Position numbers and translations under genes: made by a program
Shown here: one piece after another, positions 36,601 to 42,636 of the stretch
Layout: every line of letters starts with the position of its first letter
Position numbering within the stretch: position 1 is the first letter of the stretch
Notes under the pieces: model-generated
The model's database searches: none
Told to the model about the DNA's origin: nothing
The model's input: the letters and a program-made list of their open reading frames with translations, nothing else
Assembly (NCBI GenBank): GCA_911728435.2
Contig: OU452216.1
Span: 3,608,342-3,672,341, forward strand
Source of the DNA: Apoderus coryli
Taxonomy: Eukaryota; Arthropoda; Insecta; Coleoptera; Attelabidae
Direction: 5' to 3'
DNA length: 64,000 nucleotides

Positions 36601-36792
36601 GATTCAGTTCTAACTATGTTACGTTGGGTAGAACGTCACATGAGTAGAAGAAAACCCTCAATGGATCCAACATCGTATCGAAGGAATTCGTTAGCGAAAG
36701 CAGTTTCTTCTGGTGTTCAGTATGAAATGTCCATTCCAGCTACACTAAATACCACACAGGATAATGATGATGATGAGGAATCTAGCAGCTAA
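3581..36792 (+). CDS. Tps1: Trehalose-6-phosphate synthase/phosphatase (fused TPS-TPP), 11 exons
   Basis: Coding exons: 3581-3687, 5854-6010, 6464-6654, 14669-14744, 15312-15592, 20616-21073, 21132-21399, 21458-21647, 30780-30976, 31820-32054, 36517-36792. They sum to 2436 bases, 811 residues plus stop, all with GT/AG junctions and continuous phase. Residues about 13-505 form the GT20 synthase, which makes trehalose-6-phosphate from UDP-glucose and glucose-6-phosphate. Landmarks equivalent to E. coli OtsA active-site residues are R18, W58, Y103, W112, D165, R295, K300, D394 and E402. Residues about 514-755 form a HAD phosphatase: D526/D528 (DYDGT), S566, K684 and D711/D712 (GDDATDED). The last ~50 residues are a low-complexity, acidic tail. 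The length is close to that of known insect TPS proteins. It is cytosolic by family knowledge; no signal peptide or membrane segment is seen. Start chosen because VVSNRLPF sits at the expected N-terminal place. Confidence 0.95.
4093..5345 (-). pseudogene. LINE reverse transcriptase remnant in TPS intron 1
   Basis: The - strand reads, in order, KVFEIALHNKLF-like sequence, QHGFIKGRST, IYTDFSKAFDKIDH, SGTPQGSTLAPLLF, LLFADDLKLY (catalytic FADD in place of YADD), LNLNKCKSVTF and KDFGVYLDGDLSF: the ordered motifs of a Jockey/CR1-type non-LTR reverse transcriptase. A frameshift near 5220 and a stop near 4710 break the frame. It lies antisense in intron 1 and is 5' truncated. Confidence 0.85.
5475..5755 (+). 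pseudogene. Second LINE RT fragment, opposite orientation
   Basis: The + strand gives SNYRPISLLCNFSK, EHQHGFFSGRSCVSNLAVF and VDVIYTDFCKAFDRINH, the same RT region as the adjacent - strand fragment but from another copy. An in-frame stop lies near 5545. It ends just before exon 2. Confidence 0.8.
5854..6010 (+). CDS. Tps1: TPS exon 2
   Basis: Residues 36-88. It encodes SAGGLVTAVAP (the glycine-rich substrate loop) and GFWVGWPG. Acceptor TTTTAG|T, donor AAA|GTAAGT, ending in phase 0. Confidence 0.93.
6130..6285 (-). pseudogene. LINE RT scrap in TPS intron 2
   Basis: The - strand reads SGIPQGSNLEPLFCLCLINDLVN, matching the PQGS block preceding the catalytic Asp pair of non-LTR RTs. Very short. 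Intron 2 holds nothing else I recognise. Confidence 0.6.
6464..6654 (+). CDS. Tps1: TPS exon 3
   Basis: Residues 89-153. YNGCCNATFWPLFH holds the paired Tyr and Trp (Y103, W112) that line the glucose-6-phosphate pocket in the family. Donor CCAAA|GTAAGA, phase 2. Confidence 0.93.
6690..12712. repeat. Satellite array of ~250-265 bp units in TPS intron 3
   Basis: About two dozen diverged copies. Each carries GCATCCCTCTATTGATTTTTG, AAAATAGATGCC, ATTGCCACCC, AATCAACAAAAAATGAATCG, TTCGTTATTTCAAAGG, TTTTCGAGTTATTTAAC and GGTTGAAAAACATGCAC. Spacing between equivalent points is 252-265 bp in the left part and nearer 250 bp from 9500 to 10700, where neighbours are most alike. The array is interrupted by a LINE fragment (about 8896-9385) and by short unrelated sequence near 12200-12270. 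Short ORFs across it are chance. Confidence 0.92.
8896..9385 (-). mobile_element. LINE fragment inserted in the intron 3 satellite
   Basis: The - strand encodes ANYFEKNKLLNMSQFGFRHGRST, LCDLSKAFDCVSHGFL and LLKSYLCGRQQ, the fingers/palm start of a non-LTR RT (9062-9364). It interrupts a satellite unit: ATAGATGCGTT on the left resumes as CATTGCCACCC on the right after a (CATT)n run. Both ends of the element are missing. Confidence 0.85.
12900..14504 (-). mobile_element. Tc1-like transposon with IR/DR-type ends
   Basis: Ends CACTATTGGA...GTAGAGCAAC are inverted at 12900 and 14504, with TA on both sides as target duplication (12898-12899 and 14505-14506). A second, subterminal copy of the same motif (GACAAAAGTAAAGC) occurs about 176 bp inside the left end and, inverted, about 200 bp inside the right end: the IR/DR arrangement of some Tc1 transposons. 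The - strand between encodes a decayed transposase. The element is 1605 bp and lies in TPS intron 3 between the satellite and exon 4. Confidence 0.88.
13200..14183 (-). pseudogene. Tc1-like transposase, broken
   Basis: Starts MPRSIPISTELKQRVV at 14183. A paired-type helix-turn-helix region follows (LPRDSVSKIISSYNERGHLE, then SGRP-like RKTTTRTDRRL), then TVQRRLVDAKLFSRRPAKKP. A stop at about 13806 separates this from the catalytic part, WTVDDWEKVLFSNETRYKIF with the DDE-type block, a stop near 13572, and later WEMSMHFIF, KDNDPKH and a C-terminal NNGYSINNY. At least three stops, so inactive. Confidence 0.85.
14669..14744 (+). CDS. Tps1: TPS exon 4 (small)
   Basis: Only 76 bases, residues 153-177, encoding IPLIWIHDYHLMLAANWIRQ. 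HDYH carries the conserved Asp165. It follows an 8 kb intron filled by satellite and a Tc1 element. Acceptor TTATAG|A, donor CAA|GTAAGA. Confidence 0.92.
15312..15592 (+). CDS. Tps1: TPS exon 5
   Basis: Residues 178-271. Contains FFLHIPFPPWDIFRLFPW, ILQGMLGCDMVGFH and PLPIGIP, all hallmarks of trehalose-phosphate synthases. Donor AAG|GTTTGT, phase 2; the next exon supplies G to finish Arg271. Confidence 0.94.
15685..16046. repeat. Palindromic foldback (MITE-like) element, split by a LINE
   Basis: A long imperfect inverted repeat: CGACACAAGCAGACG...AAAGAATGACTTTTTC on the left mirrors GAAAAAGTCATTC...CGTCTGCTTGTGTC on the right, extending outward to GTATATCAAAAA. Its outermost right arm resumes after the LINE at about 18260 (TTTTTAATGATTTTGATTTTC). 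It is the founder-type copy of the tandem array downstream. Confidence 0.8.
16047..18265 (+). mobile_element. 5'-truncated LINE (Jockey/CR1-type) in TPS intron 5
   Basis: An open frame begins abruptly at about 16049 (NCSDPDFACDLFYEKLN) and runs to a stop at 16631. The RT then continues open from about 16773 to 18152: KKGDKQDISNYRPISIQS, QHGFFPGRST, VYTDFSKAFDRLDH, SGVPQGSVLGPLLF, LLYADDFKVY and DLGVWFDGKLSF. The 3' end is a (TAAA)n tail at 18235-18262. It is inserted in the right arm of the palindromic element; AAAAAT flanks both sides. Apart from one internal inversion the RT looks young and intact. Confidence 0.9.
16640..16828. repeat. 64 bp inverted repeat inside the LINE ORF
   Basis: Left arm 16640-16703 and right arm 16765-16828 are reverse complements with one mismatch, separated by 61 bp. 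Read in reverse, the loop encodes FVIRDCATVFAKPLCTIF, which is what the sense ORF should hold here. The segment is therefore inverted, with duplication of its edge, and this breaks the ORF. Confidence 0.85.
18289..20517. repeat. Tandem array of ~390 bp palindromic units in TPS intron 5
   Basis: Copies start near 18289, 18681, 19076, 19469, 19841 and 20234 (periods 392, 395, 393, 372, 393); the last is partial. Each holds a unique part (TAGTAGCTATGAAATTAACC...CACGGTTTTGAAAATATT) and a hairpin part with arms of about 90-100 bp meeting at AAAAAGTTTTTGCTGCAAAAACTTTTT. The fourth copy lacks one TTTGCTGCAAAAAC subrepeat. Copies are nearly identical, so amplification looks recent. The - strand ORFs across it are artefacts of the palindrome. 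Confidence 0.93.
20616..21073 (+). CDS. Tps1: TPS exon 6 (nucleotide-sugar binding core)
   Basis: Residues 271-424. GVDRLDYTKG (R295, K300) binds the donor phosphates and RDGMNLVAKEF (D394, E402) binds UDP-glucose in the family. Donor GCAG|GTAAAT; the following intron is only 58 bp. Confidence 0.95.
21132..21399 (+). CDS. Tps1: TPS exon 7 (end of synthase domain)
   Basis: Residues 424-513. Starts GETMHEALISNPYEID, the end of the GT20 fold, and runs into the linker. Donor GCAAA|GTAAGC leaves AA, which needs one base from the next exon. Both phosphatase copies (21458 and 56110) supply it. Confidence 0.94.
21458..21647 (+). CDS. Tps1: TPP exon 8 (HAD motifs I and II)
   Basis: 190 bases, residues 513-576. 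LLLDYDGTLAPI is HAD motif I with nucleophile D526; IAIVSGRNVENVK is motif II. Followed by a 9.1 kb intron that is mostly satellite. Confidence 0.95.
21680..29700. repeat. Satellite array of ~330 bp units in TPS intron 8
   Basis: About 24 copies with start points (GATTTGGGTTGGGTTAG) at 21995, 22324, 22655, 22985, 23313 and so on to 29579; spacing 327-332 bp. Shared blocks are CTTAAAGCTCTAGAGCTCC, AATCAACGCAGAACC, CCTGATCAAGCACCTCAC, GGATCGATCCATTTAAAG and CAACGTTTGCAACGATC. Units fall into recurrent types; the first and last copies are most diverged. It fills most of the 9.1 kb intron between phosphatase exons 8 and 9. Confidence 0.96.
29860..30060. repeat. Dispersed repeat with CACGTGACGTGATAAC motif
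   Basis: TGACCTCACGTGACGTGATAACA followed by TCTGTTT and CGCCTTAAT. A second copy is at about 31180-31395 in the next intron, and inverted copies bound the element at 40085-40461, so this is one MITE family. The rest of 29701-30779 shows nothing else I recognise. Confidence 0.6.
30780..30976 (+). CDS. Tps1: TPP exon 9 (cap region)
   Basis: 197 bases, residues 577-642. YAGNHGLEILHPDG and DGAWVENKGTLLTFHYR are conserved TPP cap segments. Acceptor TTGTAG|G, donor TACAG|GTATGT, phase 2. Confidence 0.95.
30993..31153. repeat. (ATTAC)n microsatellite
   Basis: About 30 pentamers, ATTAC with interspersed ATTAA, start 17 bases after the exon 9 donor site. Confidence 0.95.
31180..31395. repeat. Second copy of the CACGTGACGTGATAAC repeat family
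   Basis: Matches 29870-30035 in order: a GCGGGCAATTATTTC-like start, GAATGCAGCTACAT, then TCACATGACGTGATAACAGT and a CGCCTTAATTCTACGG end. The remaining intron 9 sequence to 31819 is unrecognised; an open frame at 31501-31686 has no family features. Confidence 0.55.
31820..32054 (+). CDS. Tps1: TPP exon 10 (HAD motifs III and IV)
   Basis: 235 bases, residues 642-720. QWNKG holds catalytic Lys684, and YVGDDATDEDAM is the Mg-binding motif IV. Donor ATGCAG|GTAAAT, phase 0. Confidence 0.95.
32255..32540 (+). mobile_element. SINE-like sequence with 5S-rRNA-like internal region
   Basis: A GC-rich island in AT-rich intron 10. ACTTCGATGGGTGACCGTTTGGGAG at about 32336-32361 closely resembles the box C region of eukaryotic 5S rRNA (ACTTGGATGGGTGACCGCCTGGGAA, known from the family), and the preceding GTTGAGTCCGGC lies where 5S has its box A/intermediate element. 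The 5' third and 3' end of a 5S gene are absent, so it is not a functional 5S gene. A 5S-derived SINE or the 5' part of a LINE is more likely, since LINE coding scraps follow. Confidence 0.45.
32640..33480 (+). pseudogene. Degenerate LINE in TPS intron 10
   Basis: The + strand shows LDPNKSPGTDGPSPVFLRQC and, after stops, NYRPISILSVVPKTLEKIM, the region preceding and opening the RT domain of non-LTR elements. The frame is broken many times. It may belong with the 5S-like sequence just upstream. Confidence 0.65.
34687..35014 (-). CDS. THAP gene exon 2
   Basis: Completes Arg34, then ARKWAIISGREDLL, LCSDHF and NATPTIF. The stop is at 34687-34689. A poly(A) signal was not clearly identified. Confidence 0.8.
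34687..35700 (-). CDS. Small THAP-domain zinc-finger protein, nested antisense in TPS intron 10
   Basis: Two exons on the - strand, 35700-35600 and 35014-34687, joined in phase 2 to a 142-residue protein. The THAP domain (about residues 1-75) has the C2CH zinc signature: CVAKCC (C9, C13), then LCSDHF (C-x2-H). It also has conserved FPKDP, RKWAII and the NATPTIF block (the family's AVPTIF). THAP domains bind DNA and are related to P-element transposase. After the domain come about 65 residues with a basic PSKKIK stretch. No transposase part is seen. Start at MNNHGGHV was chosen because the first zinc Cys normally lies within the first ten residues. Function unknown; it could be a host regulator or a remnant of a domesticated P element. 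The donor (AG|GTGAGTAA) and acceptor (TTTGATAG|G) are canonical. Confidence 0.8.
35600..35700 (-). CDS. THAP gene exon 1
   Basis: 33 codons plus two bases, from MNNHGG to DPV-AG. It encodes the first Cys pair and the FPKDP turn of the THAP finger. Confidence 0.8.
36414..36453. repeat. Perfect 18 bp hairpin with 4-base loop
   Basis: GCGGGAGGCTTTATTTAC is followed by ATTG and its exact reverse complement. It lies 63 bases before exon 11 of the TPS gene, between short stretches with no other recognisable feature. Confidence 0.9.
36517..36792 (+). CDS. Tps1: TPS/TPP exon 11 (C-terminus and stop)
   Basis: Residues 721-811. The beginning (ALKGMAATFRV and STDSVLTMLRWVERHM) is TPP-like; the end is an unconserved tail rich in Ser, Asp and Glu, ending TAG CAG CTA A in frame. 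Acceptor ATCTTGCAG|GCG. Confidence 0.92.
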   Translation, partial: ALKGMAATFRVTSSHIIKTSAERRLPSTDSVLTMLRWVERHMSRRKPSMDPTSYRRNSLAKAVSSGVQYEMSIPATLNTTQDNDDDEESSS

Positions 36793-36936
36793 ATATTTGT
36801 AGTTTCGCTTGTATCAACTGGCTATGTTATTTTCGTTTTCCGGATATTTCCTATTTTGTATATAAAATGTAATGTAAACCACTTATTTATAATGCCAGTG
36901 TAATTTGTATTATTTAATGATGTTACTCTCAACAAT

Positions 36937-36947
36937 AATAAAATAAA
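36937..36947 (+). terminator. Poly(A) signals of the TPS gene
   Basis: Two overlapping AATAAA hexamers lie about 145 bp after the stop codon, followed by T-rich sequence. Likely 3' end of the TPS mRNA. Confidence 0.6.
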
Positions 36948-37295
36948 GAAACTGTATTTTATAAAATTTGCGTTTTATTTTAAATTTTACTTAGTACCAA
37001 CTGTATTATTTGGTCTCACAGCCTAAAAAGACAAGAAAATCTCCATCCCAGAGAAAGAGATTAAGTTAAACCAACTTTTGGTAAGTACAATGAAATTTGC
37101 ATCGCTTCGCTGATGGCAGAAAAACAAACACCAATTTTAGACCGCCAGGAAGGCAACCCTAGCTAATAATAACTAGAATTTATTATCAGAATACATTATT
37201 TACCTATTAATCCTAAAAGTTTGGTTAGCGTTATCATTTTAATCGTGAACATTTTTGTATTTTGTAGGAACTGCCTCAATGGATATCTTCTAATT

Positions 37296-37548
37296 TTGTA
37301 ATAGGAAATAAAAGTCTGACTCCACAAAATCATTTTTTTTTTCATATCGATCATACTCTGTTTTCTGTGTAGTTGTTTTATTTCTTCTCTGAACCATGTT
37401 CGTTTGGCTGTCTCAACTGCTTTTTGAGCGGATGGAGAGCTGTTCTTGGTTCTAATTTGTATATATCTAGGTGTTAGCCCGTTATTTTTACATTTGCAGT
37501 TGAAGTAGATGATTTTGTGGAGTCAGACTTTTATTTCCTATTACAATA
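37296..37548. repeat. Short element with ~37 bp terminal inverted repeats
   Basis: TTTGTAATAGGAAATAAAAG with TCTGACTCCACAAAATCA at 37296-37332 is repeated inverted at 37510-37548. The interior reads on the - strand as a LINE-like scrap, so this may be an inverted duplication rather than a transposon. Bases 36950-37295 hold nothing I recognise. Confidence 0.6.
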
Positions 37549-37639
37549 CATTCACTCCACTTCAGAATGGACTACTTCTTTAAAAAAATCTTCTAATTTT
37601 GTTTACACGATAATTTATTATTGTAAGAATCATCATTAT

Positions 37640-38075
37640 CAGCATGCACTCGTTAACGAGTATGAATTATTCCAATTCAGGGATTTCTGTTGTGAACTCT
37701 AAGATGGCTAAACAGAGCGATCCGCGAGCCGCAAACCTTGTCACAAAATTGCCACACCCAATCCCACCATTAACCAGCTGTTGTAGATGCGATACCCCAT
37801 CGATGCGTTCTCTCTCCTTTCGATGCTGTCTCTTTGCATTCTCATGTCGTCGACGCTGGTCTTCAAAAACTTGATGACCCTCGTAAATGGCACGCCTCCA
37901 TCTCGGTCGATCGTTCGCAATCTTCTCCCAGTTGTTCTTCACATTTTGCTGCCCTCCTTGGGAAGGCGTTCCGTTGGCATGCGGATTACGTGGCCAGTCC
38001 ATCGCAGCTAGTACCGCACAATCATTGCCTCAATCCTAGTTGAATCAGCTTCCTCCAGAACCCTGATCTTTGTTC
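37640..38075 (-). pseudogene. LINE C-terminal fragment with zinc finger
   Basis: The - strand gives TWPRNPHANGTPSQGGQQNVK, NWEKIANDRPRWRRAIYEGHQ, VFEDQRRRHENAKRQHRKE, ending in a finger-like CGNFVTRFAARGSL. Same family as fragments at 47705-49730, 58240-59279, 60560-61280 and 63490-64000. Confidence 0.8.
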
Positions 38076-38425
38076 CCCATACAGTCGACTGCTGTTTACT
38101 TTCGGGCTGATACGCGTATATCCACGATTCATCACCTGTCACTGTGTCATAGACGTGTTTCGAAGCACCGCGATCGTATTTTTTGAGAATTTTACCGACC
38201 TATCGACACCAGCCTTCTTTTGAGCGATTGACAAATTGTGTGGGATCCAACACGAACAAATTTTTTTGACAGTTAAATGTTTATGCAATATTGAATGTAT
38301 GCTGGTCCCACTAATGCCTAAGGTTGTCTCAATCTCTTGATAGGGCACATGACGATCTTGCAATATCAGTTCGCGCACAGCATCAATGGTTTTCGGAACA
38401 ACAACTGATTTTGGACAAGATGAAT
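38070..38425 (-). pseudogene. mariner transposase fragment
   Basis: The - strand reads VRELILQDRHVPYQEIET, LGISGTSIHSILHKHL and WIPHNLSIAQKKA: the second helix-turn-helix and linker of mariner transposases. After a frame change it continues to TGDESWIYAYQPESKQQST, the first catalytic Asp block. It is joined directly to the LINE fragment on the left. Confidence 0.85.
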
Positions 38426-40084
38426 CTTTTAAGTTACTTTAAACAACACAAATAGCGCTCGTTGTCAAAACATTCTGAGTACATAACCTCAGACATGTCA
38501 AACTTTACGATAGAGCTGTCAGTTGCCAGATTGCAACACCAGGGTTGCCAAATCCCGAAATATAAAAGGCAACCCTCGTATCATGTCGGCTGTACACCTG
38601 TTGGGTTGAAAACCACATTGTGTTTCCGGCAAACACCCTTCCGAGAGTGGGAGGAGACGATTGGACATAATTCTTGCAAGAACCTTTCCGGCGATGGACA
38701 GGAATGAGATACCACGGACCTATCCCGGGCCTTTTCTTAAATATAATGAATATTATATGTAATAAACGTTTTTCTACTTCTGTTATGTTTAGACGTCTAT
38801 AACACCTACTGTTGACGTGACATGTAAATGCAATTTTACATAAATGTTACGTAATAAACCAAAAATTAATATTTAGGTATAATATTAATTAATTATGATA
38901 TATTAATCAATTAATCTTCTCGATTAATTTTTAAAGAATCACAAATTTATTCACAAACACTCACAATTTTAATGTTGCTTCTCTTAAATGCAAATGACAA
39001 TCAATTATCAATTAATCTTTGATATTAGATAGGTAACACTTTAGGGATTTTTATTTTTTATTATTGAATTATGTAAAACACAAATGTCAAATAAATTCAA
39101 ATATTTAAATGTCATAAAGTCGATTATATACAAAATTAGTCGATTGTATGAAACTAAATTCCTATAGCAAAGTCGCGGCTCGTGGGCAAACTAGTGACTC
39201 GCATGTAAAATATCATTTACAGCACATATTATGTAATATACTAATAATTACCAACCGTGTGTTAAAGCGGACTATTTTACACAGAACTCTATATTTTCTC
39301 GGTCATCTTTGCTCCTTCGTTGACCGTAGTTGGCAACACTGCTTACGATTTAGTGGTTATCAAAATAAATTTCGAGTTTTAAACACCAACATTAATGGTT
39401 ATAGTTGAAAATACTATTTAAAAATGTGACCAAGGGTTATCAGTGTATTTTTAATTTCTCACCAATATCAGTTAAAAGTCGAGACTATTATTTACTATTA
39501 TAGTCTATTTAACTTAAGTGAATTTGATATTTATTATTATGGCATTACCAGGTATGATATTGTTTATATTAAGTTACGAATAAAGTTGGATTTATAAATT
39601 TAGAAAGTTGAAGTTCAGTTCTGTTAGTTTCCGTTTACTTACTTACCCCAGAGCAAAGATTAATGTACACAACCTGGAGTAGGTATAGTGATATCACACA
39701 AGTTGTTTGCGATATTATCGGCATTTTCCTTCTACAGCTCAGCGTAGGTAGTGTAAGATTTCGAGGTACATTCCTCGTTTTCTCATAATATAATTGAGAA
39801 TAACACAGAAATATTGTTCTTCTAATAATTCTTTTCATCATTATTATTAAATTTACTCGAATCATAAAATGGTTCTTTTATTGTTACTTATTTAAGTTGT
39901 ACTAAATTAATCTGAACTGGAAATTTCTAGTTATTTCATATGTTTATAAATCCAGGCTTTTTATATGCTAGAAAGTACCTACCTAAGTAGGAAATCTATT
40001 TTGAAATTAGCTTCCAGGACATCAGATTTGGTTCATAAGGATGCTGAAAATTATTTGTTAAAGTACGTATTTAACTTTATAATA
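38426..40084. other. Intergenic, no gene recognised
   Basis: AT-rich. Near 38880-38930 there is a cluster of ATTAATTAAT. ATGGCATTACCAG|GTATGA at 39539 looks like a tiny start exon with donor, but I could not join it in frame to the F-box exon. No family motifs on either strand. Confidence 0.4.
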
Positions 40085-40461
40085 TAATGCCGGAGATAGA
40101 CTATTATCACGTCACGTGAGATCACATTCTATTACGCAACGTCACAGCACGTCCGAAAAATCTGCGATACAATTTATGCGTGCTTATAAATGGGTTTAGC
40201 AGTAGACGACGGACACCTCACGCAACGCACGGCAAGTTATATCACGCGTGAGAGTAGTGTTGCCATTTTACACATAATTATCGAATTCTAAAGGAAAATG
40301 ATAAATTACCTTAAAAGAATTTGTGTTTTTTTTTGTTAATTTACATTTACGACGAATTTTTAAACTTATGGTTCGTGTATAAACTATGATAGCATGTGAG
40401 AGTTTGTCGATGTGATAACACGTGACCTCACGTAACGTGACAATAGTCTGCCTACGCCTTT
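40085..40461. mobile_element. MITE with CACGTGA-rich terminal inverted repeats
   Basis: GCCGGAGATAGACTATTATCACGTCACGTGAG at the left is matched inverted by the right end (CTCACGTAACGTGACAATAGTCTGCCTACGCC). About 375 bp, no coding capacity. Same family as copies at about 29870 and 31200. Confidence 0.75.
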
Positions 40462-40679
40462 ACCGTAGCGTAGATCGATCATGGTCGGGCGATTTTTGCG
40501 ATTTTTAATAATTGAACCCGTGACAAGGTTAAACTAGGCGATATCTTATAATATATTTATAACGACAATGATTATATCAAAAGGAACAATGCTCTACGAA
40601 ATTCCCCGCTGTGCTTACGTCATACAGTTTTATTTTAGTCCCGTCCATATTCTATCGGTGTTGTCGGGTCAGCAATAAA

Positions 40680-40905
40680 CCTAACAACACCACAGACTAA
40701 TTGCATTGTGTTTATTATAATATAGTGTGTCAGCGCTTGGTTAGTACCAGCATCTAACAACAGACGGCGTTATCAACTTCAGTCGTTCATTAATAAATTT
40801 CTGGTATATGATAACGCCATCTGTTGTTAGTTGACAGGTACTAACCAAGCGCTGACACACTATAGTATAAACACAATGCTAATTGTAATAATAACTGGTG
40901 GGTTT
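40680..40905. mobile_element. Foldback MITE
   Basis: TAGTGTGTCAGCGCTTGGTTAGTACC...AACAACAGACGGCGTTATCA at 40723-40775 is inverted at 40809-40864, with weaker inverted similarity continuing outward (ATTGCATTGTG against CACAATGCTAATT). Total about 225 bp, loop about 35 bp. Confidence 0.85.
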
Positions 40906-41379
40906 TAGCAACTTTCTTTTTGGCAACACTGTTTTTGGCAGCTCAGCTGTGTTCGTGTAACATGTTAATATATATACTGATGTGAATATACTGGACTGAA
41001 TATTTGGCGAAACATCTTTTTTGTGATTGTCTTTCACTTAACCTCGAAAACTTGTCAAAACAACCAAAACTGCTCTGAAAACTGGAAAATTATTTCTTCC
41101 ATGCTATTATTATCCATGTTTTAAACATTTACAATTTATTCGTTTGATTCGTAATAATTATTTCTCAATATTCAATATTTTTAGAGGTTAACTGTCGTTC
41201 TATCGATTCAAATAAAGATTTCATACATTTTTCTAAATTTTATGTGTTTTTTTTTAATTAAATCCGGAAGTTCTTAAAAAATGACCTGTTAATTATATGG
41301 AATGTATGGGAGCAACACAACGGTTCAAAAGTAATCGAAAATGGAGAAAAAAAATCGATAATTTGGATATATCGATACA

Positions 41380-41900
41380 TTGTGGCATTCCTAATACCTA
41401 TCACGAATAGGGATAAAAAGTAGTAAAAAGTATCGATTCCAATACCGTTAATTTTGCGAAGTATCGATTCCTACCGATACTTGTCTAAAAAGTATCGATA
41501 CTCTTAGGTATCGGTATCGAAAGTGTACACAACACTTTAAAAAATGAAACTGCTGTATGTCTGTATTTTATGATATTTTGTGTTACCTACATAGGAGATC
41601 TATGAAGTGAAGCACAGAATATATGAAGTATGTTCTGTGATAGAGCGTAAGTGATAAAATAAACTATAAAACAGTGATAAAAATAAAATAAAATGCAACG
41701 TATTATAAGTTATAATCTTAACATAAAATATAATCTATGACGTATGGTATATGGAATTAAAAAAAAGTCAAATAATTAATTTATTCGGAATAACGAACAT
41801 TTGGGAAGGCACTGTCGAGAAAAACTGAGGAAATAATTATTTTCGAAACCGATACTGCTAGGAAAATATCAATACGTTCGAAGTATCGTTACATACCTAC
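41380..41900. repeat. Cluster of TATCGATA-type motifs
   Basis: At least eight copies of (A)GTATCGAT(T/A)C lie in 41380-41530, with further ones to about 41900. Low complexity derived from a decayed element is likely. Stretches 40906-41379 and 41901-42087 show nothing else but the F-box 5' flank. Confidence 0.5.
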
Positions 41901-42087
41901 CTATTCCGATATATTATTTTATTTGGTTAACATCTCCGAAAAATAAATATATTTTTGCGAGGTTAACATAACAATAACATTGGAAAACCCATTCTATCAT
42001 CTGTAGATGAGTATACGTTTATAAATAAACATTATAATCTAAATACAGATTCAAGAAAGCAGATATTTGATTAATAATAGTTTAGAA

Positions 42088-42636
42088 ATGATGCCGCATA
42101 TGGCAAAGTTCTTTAGAAGAGTTGCAGATTTTTTTAATAATGGCTCAACTCAAGTATTATGCGATCCGACAAATTTTAAATTTCATGATCCCTTCAGTGC
42201 TGAAGATTCACTAGGCAATGGTTTAATATTGAATTCAATTTACCTACCACAGGAAATTATTGAGATGATTTTATTACAACTGGAACCTAGTGAAATTTTG
42301 CATTACTCACTGGTATGCAAAATATGGTGCAACATTATTAAATCCGACAGTTTTTGGTACGAGTTGTATAAAAAATATTGCAAAACGCAGTCTTCAAAGC
42401 AATTACCATGGTATGTGTATTATTGTTATTTTACAACAGAGAATTTTAAAAATTTGATAAAAAATGGGAATGGTGAACAACAGTTTGAGAATTGGATGAT
42501 AGTTACTAATGGTGGTGATGAATTCTGTATTGAAGAAACTCCCAACGGAGCAGATCCTTTACCCCAAGGTGTCGACGAGTTTTACGGAAGCAGAAAATGT
42601 TTTGCAACATCTTTTTCTATTAGTAAAAAGATTCAG
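42088..42636 (+). CDS. F-box gene exon 1
   Basis: 183 codons: N-terminal region, F-box and the first part of the FBA domain. Donor ATTCAG|GTGATA. Reading past it quickly loses FBA similarity. Confidence 0.9.

Noticed and set aside
39539..39551. ATGGCATTACCAG followed by GTATGA as first coding exon of the F-box gene
   Set aside because: Its phase does not join in frame to any acceptor before 42088, and the F-box exon has its own ATG after an in-frame stop.
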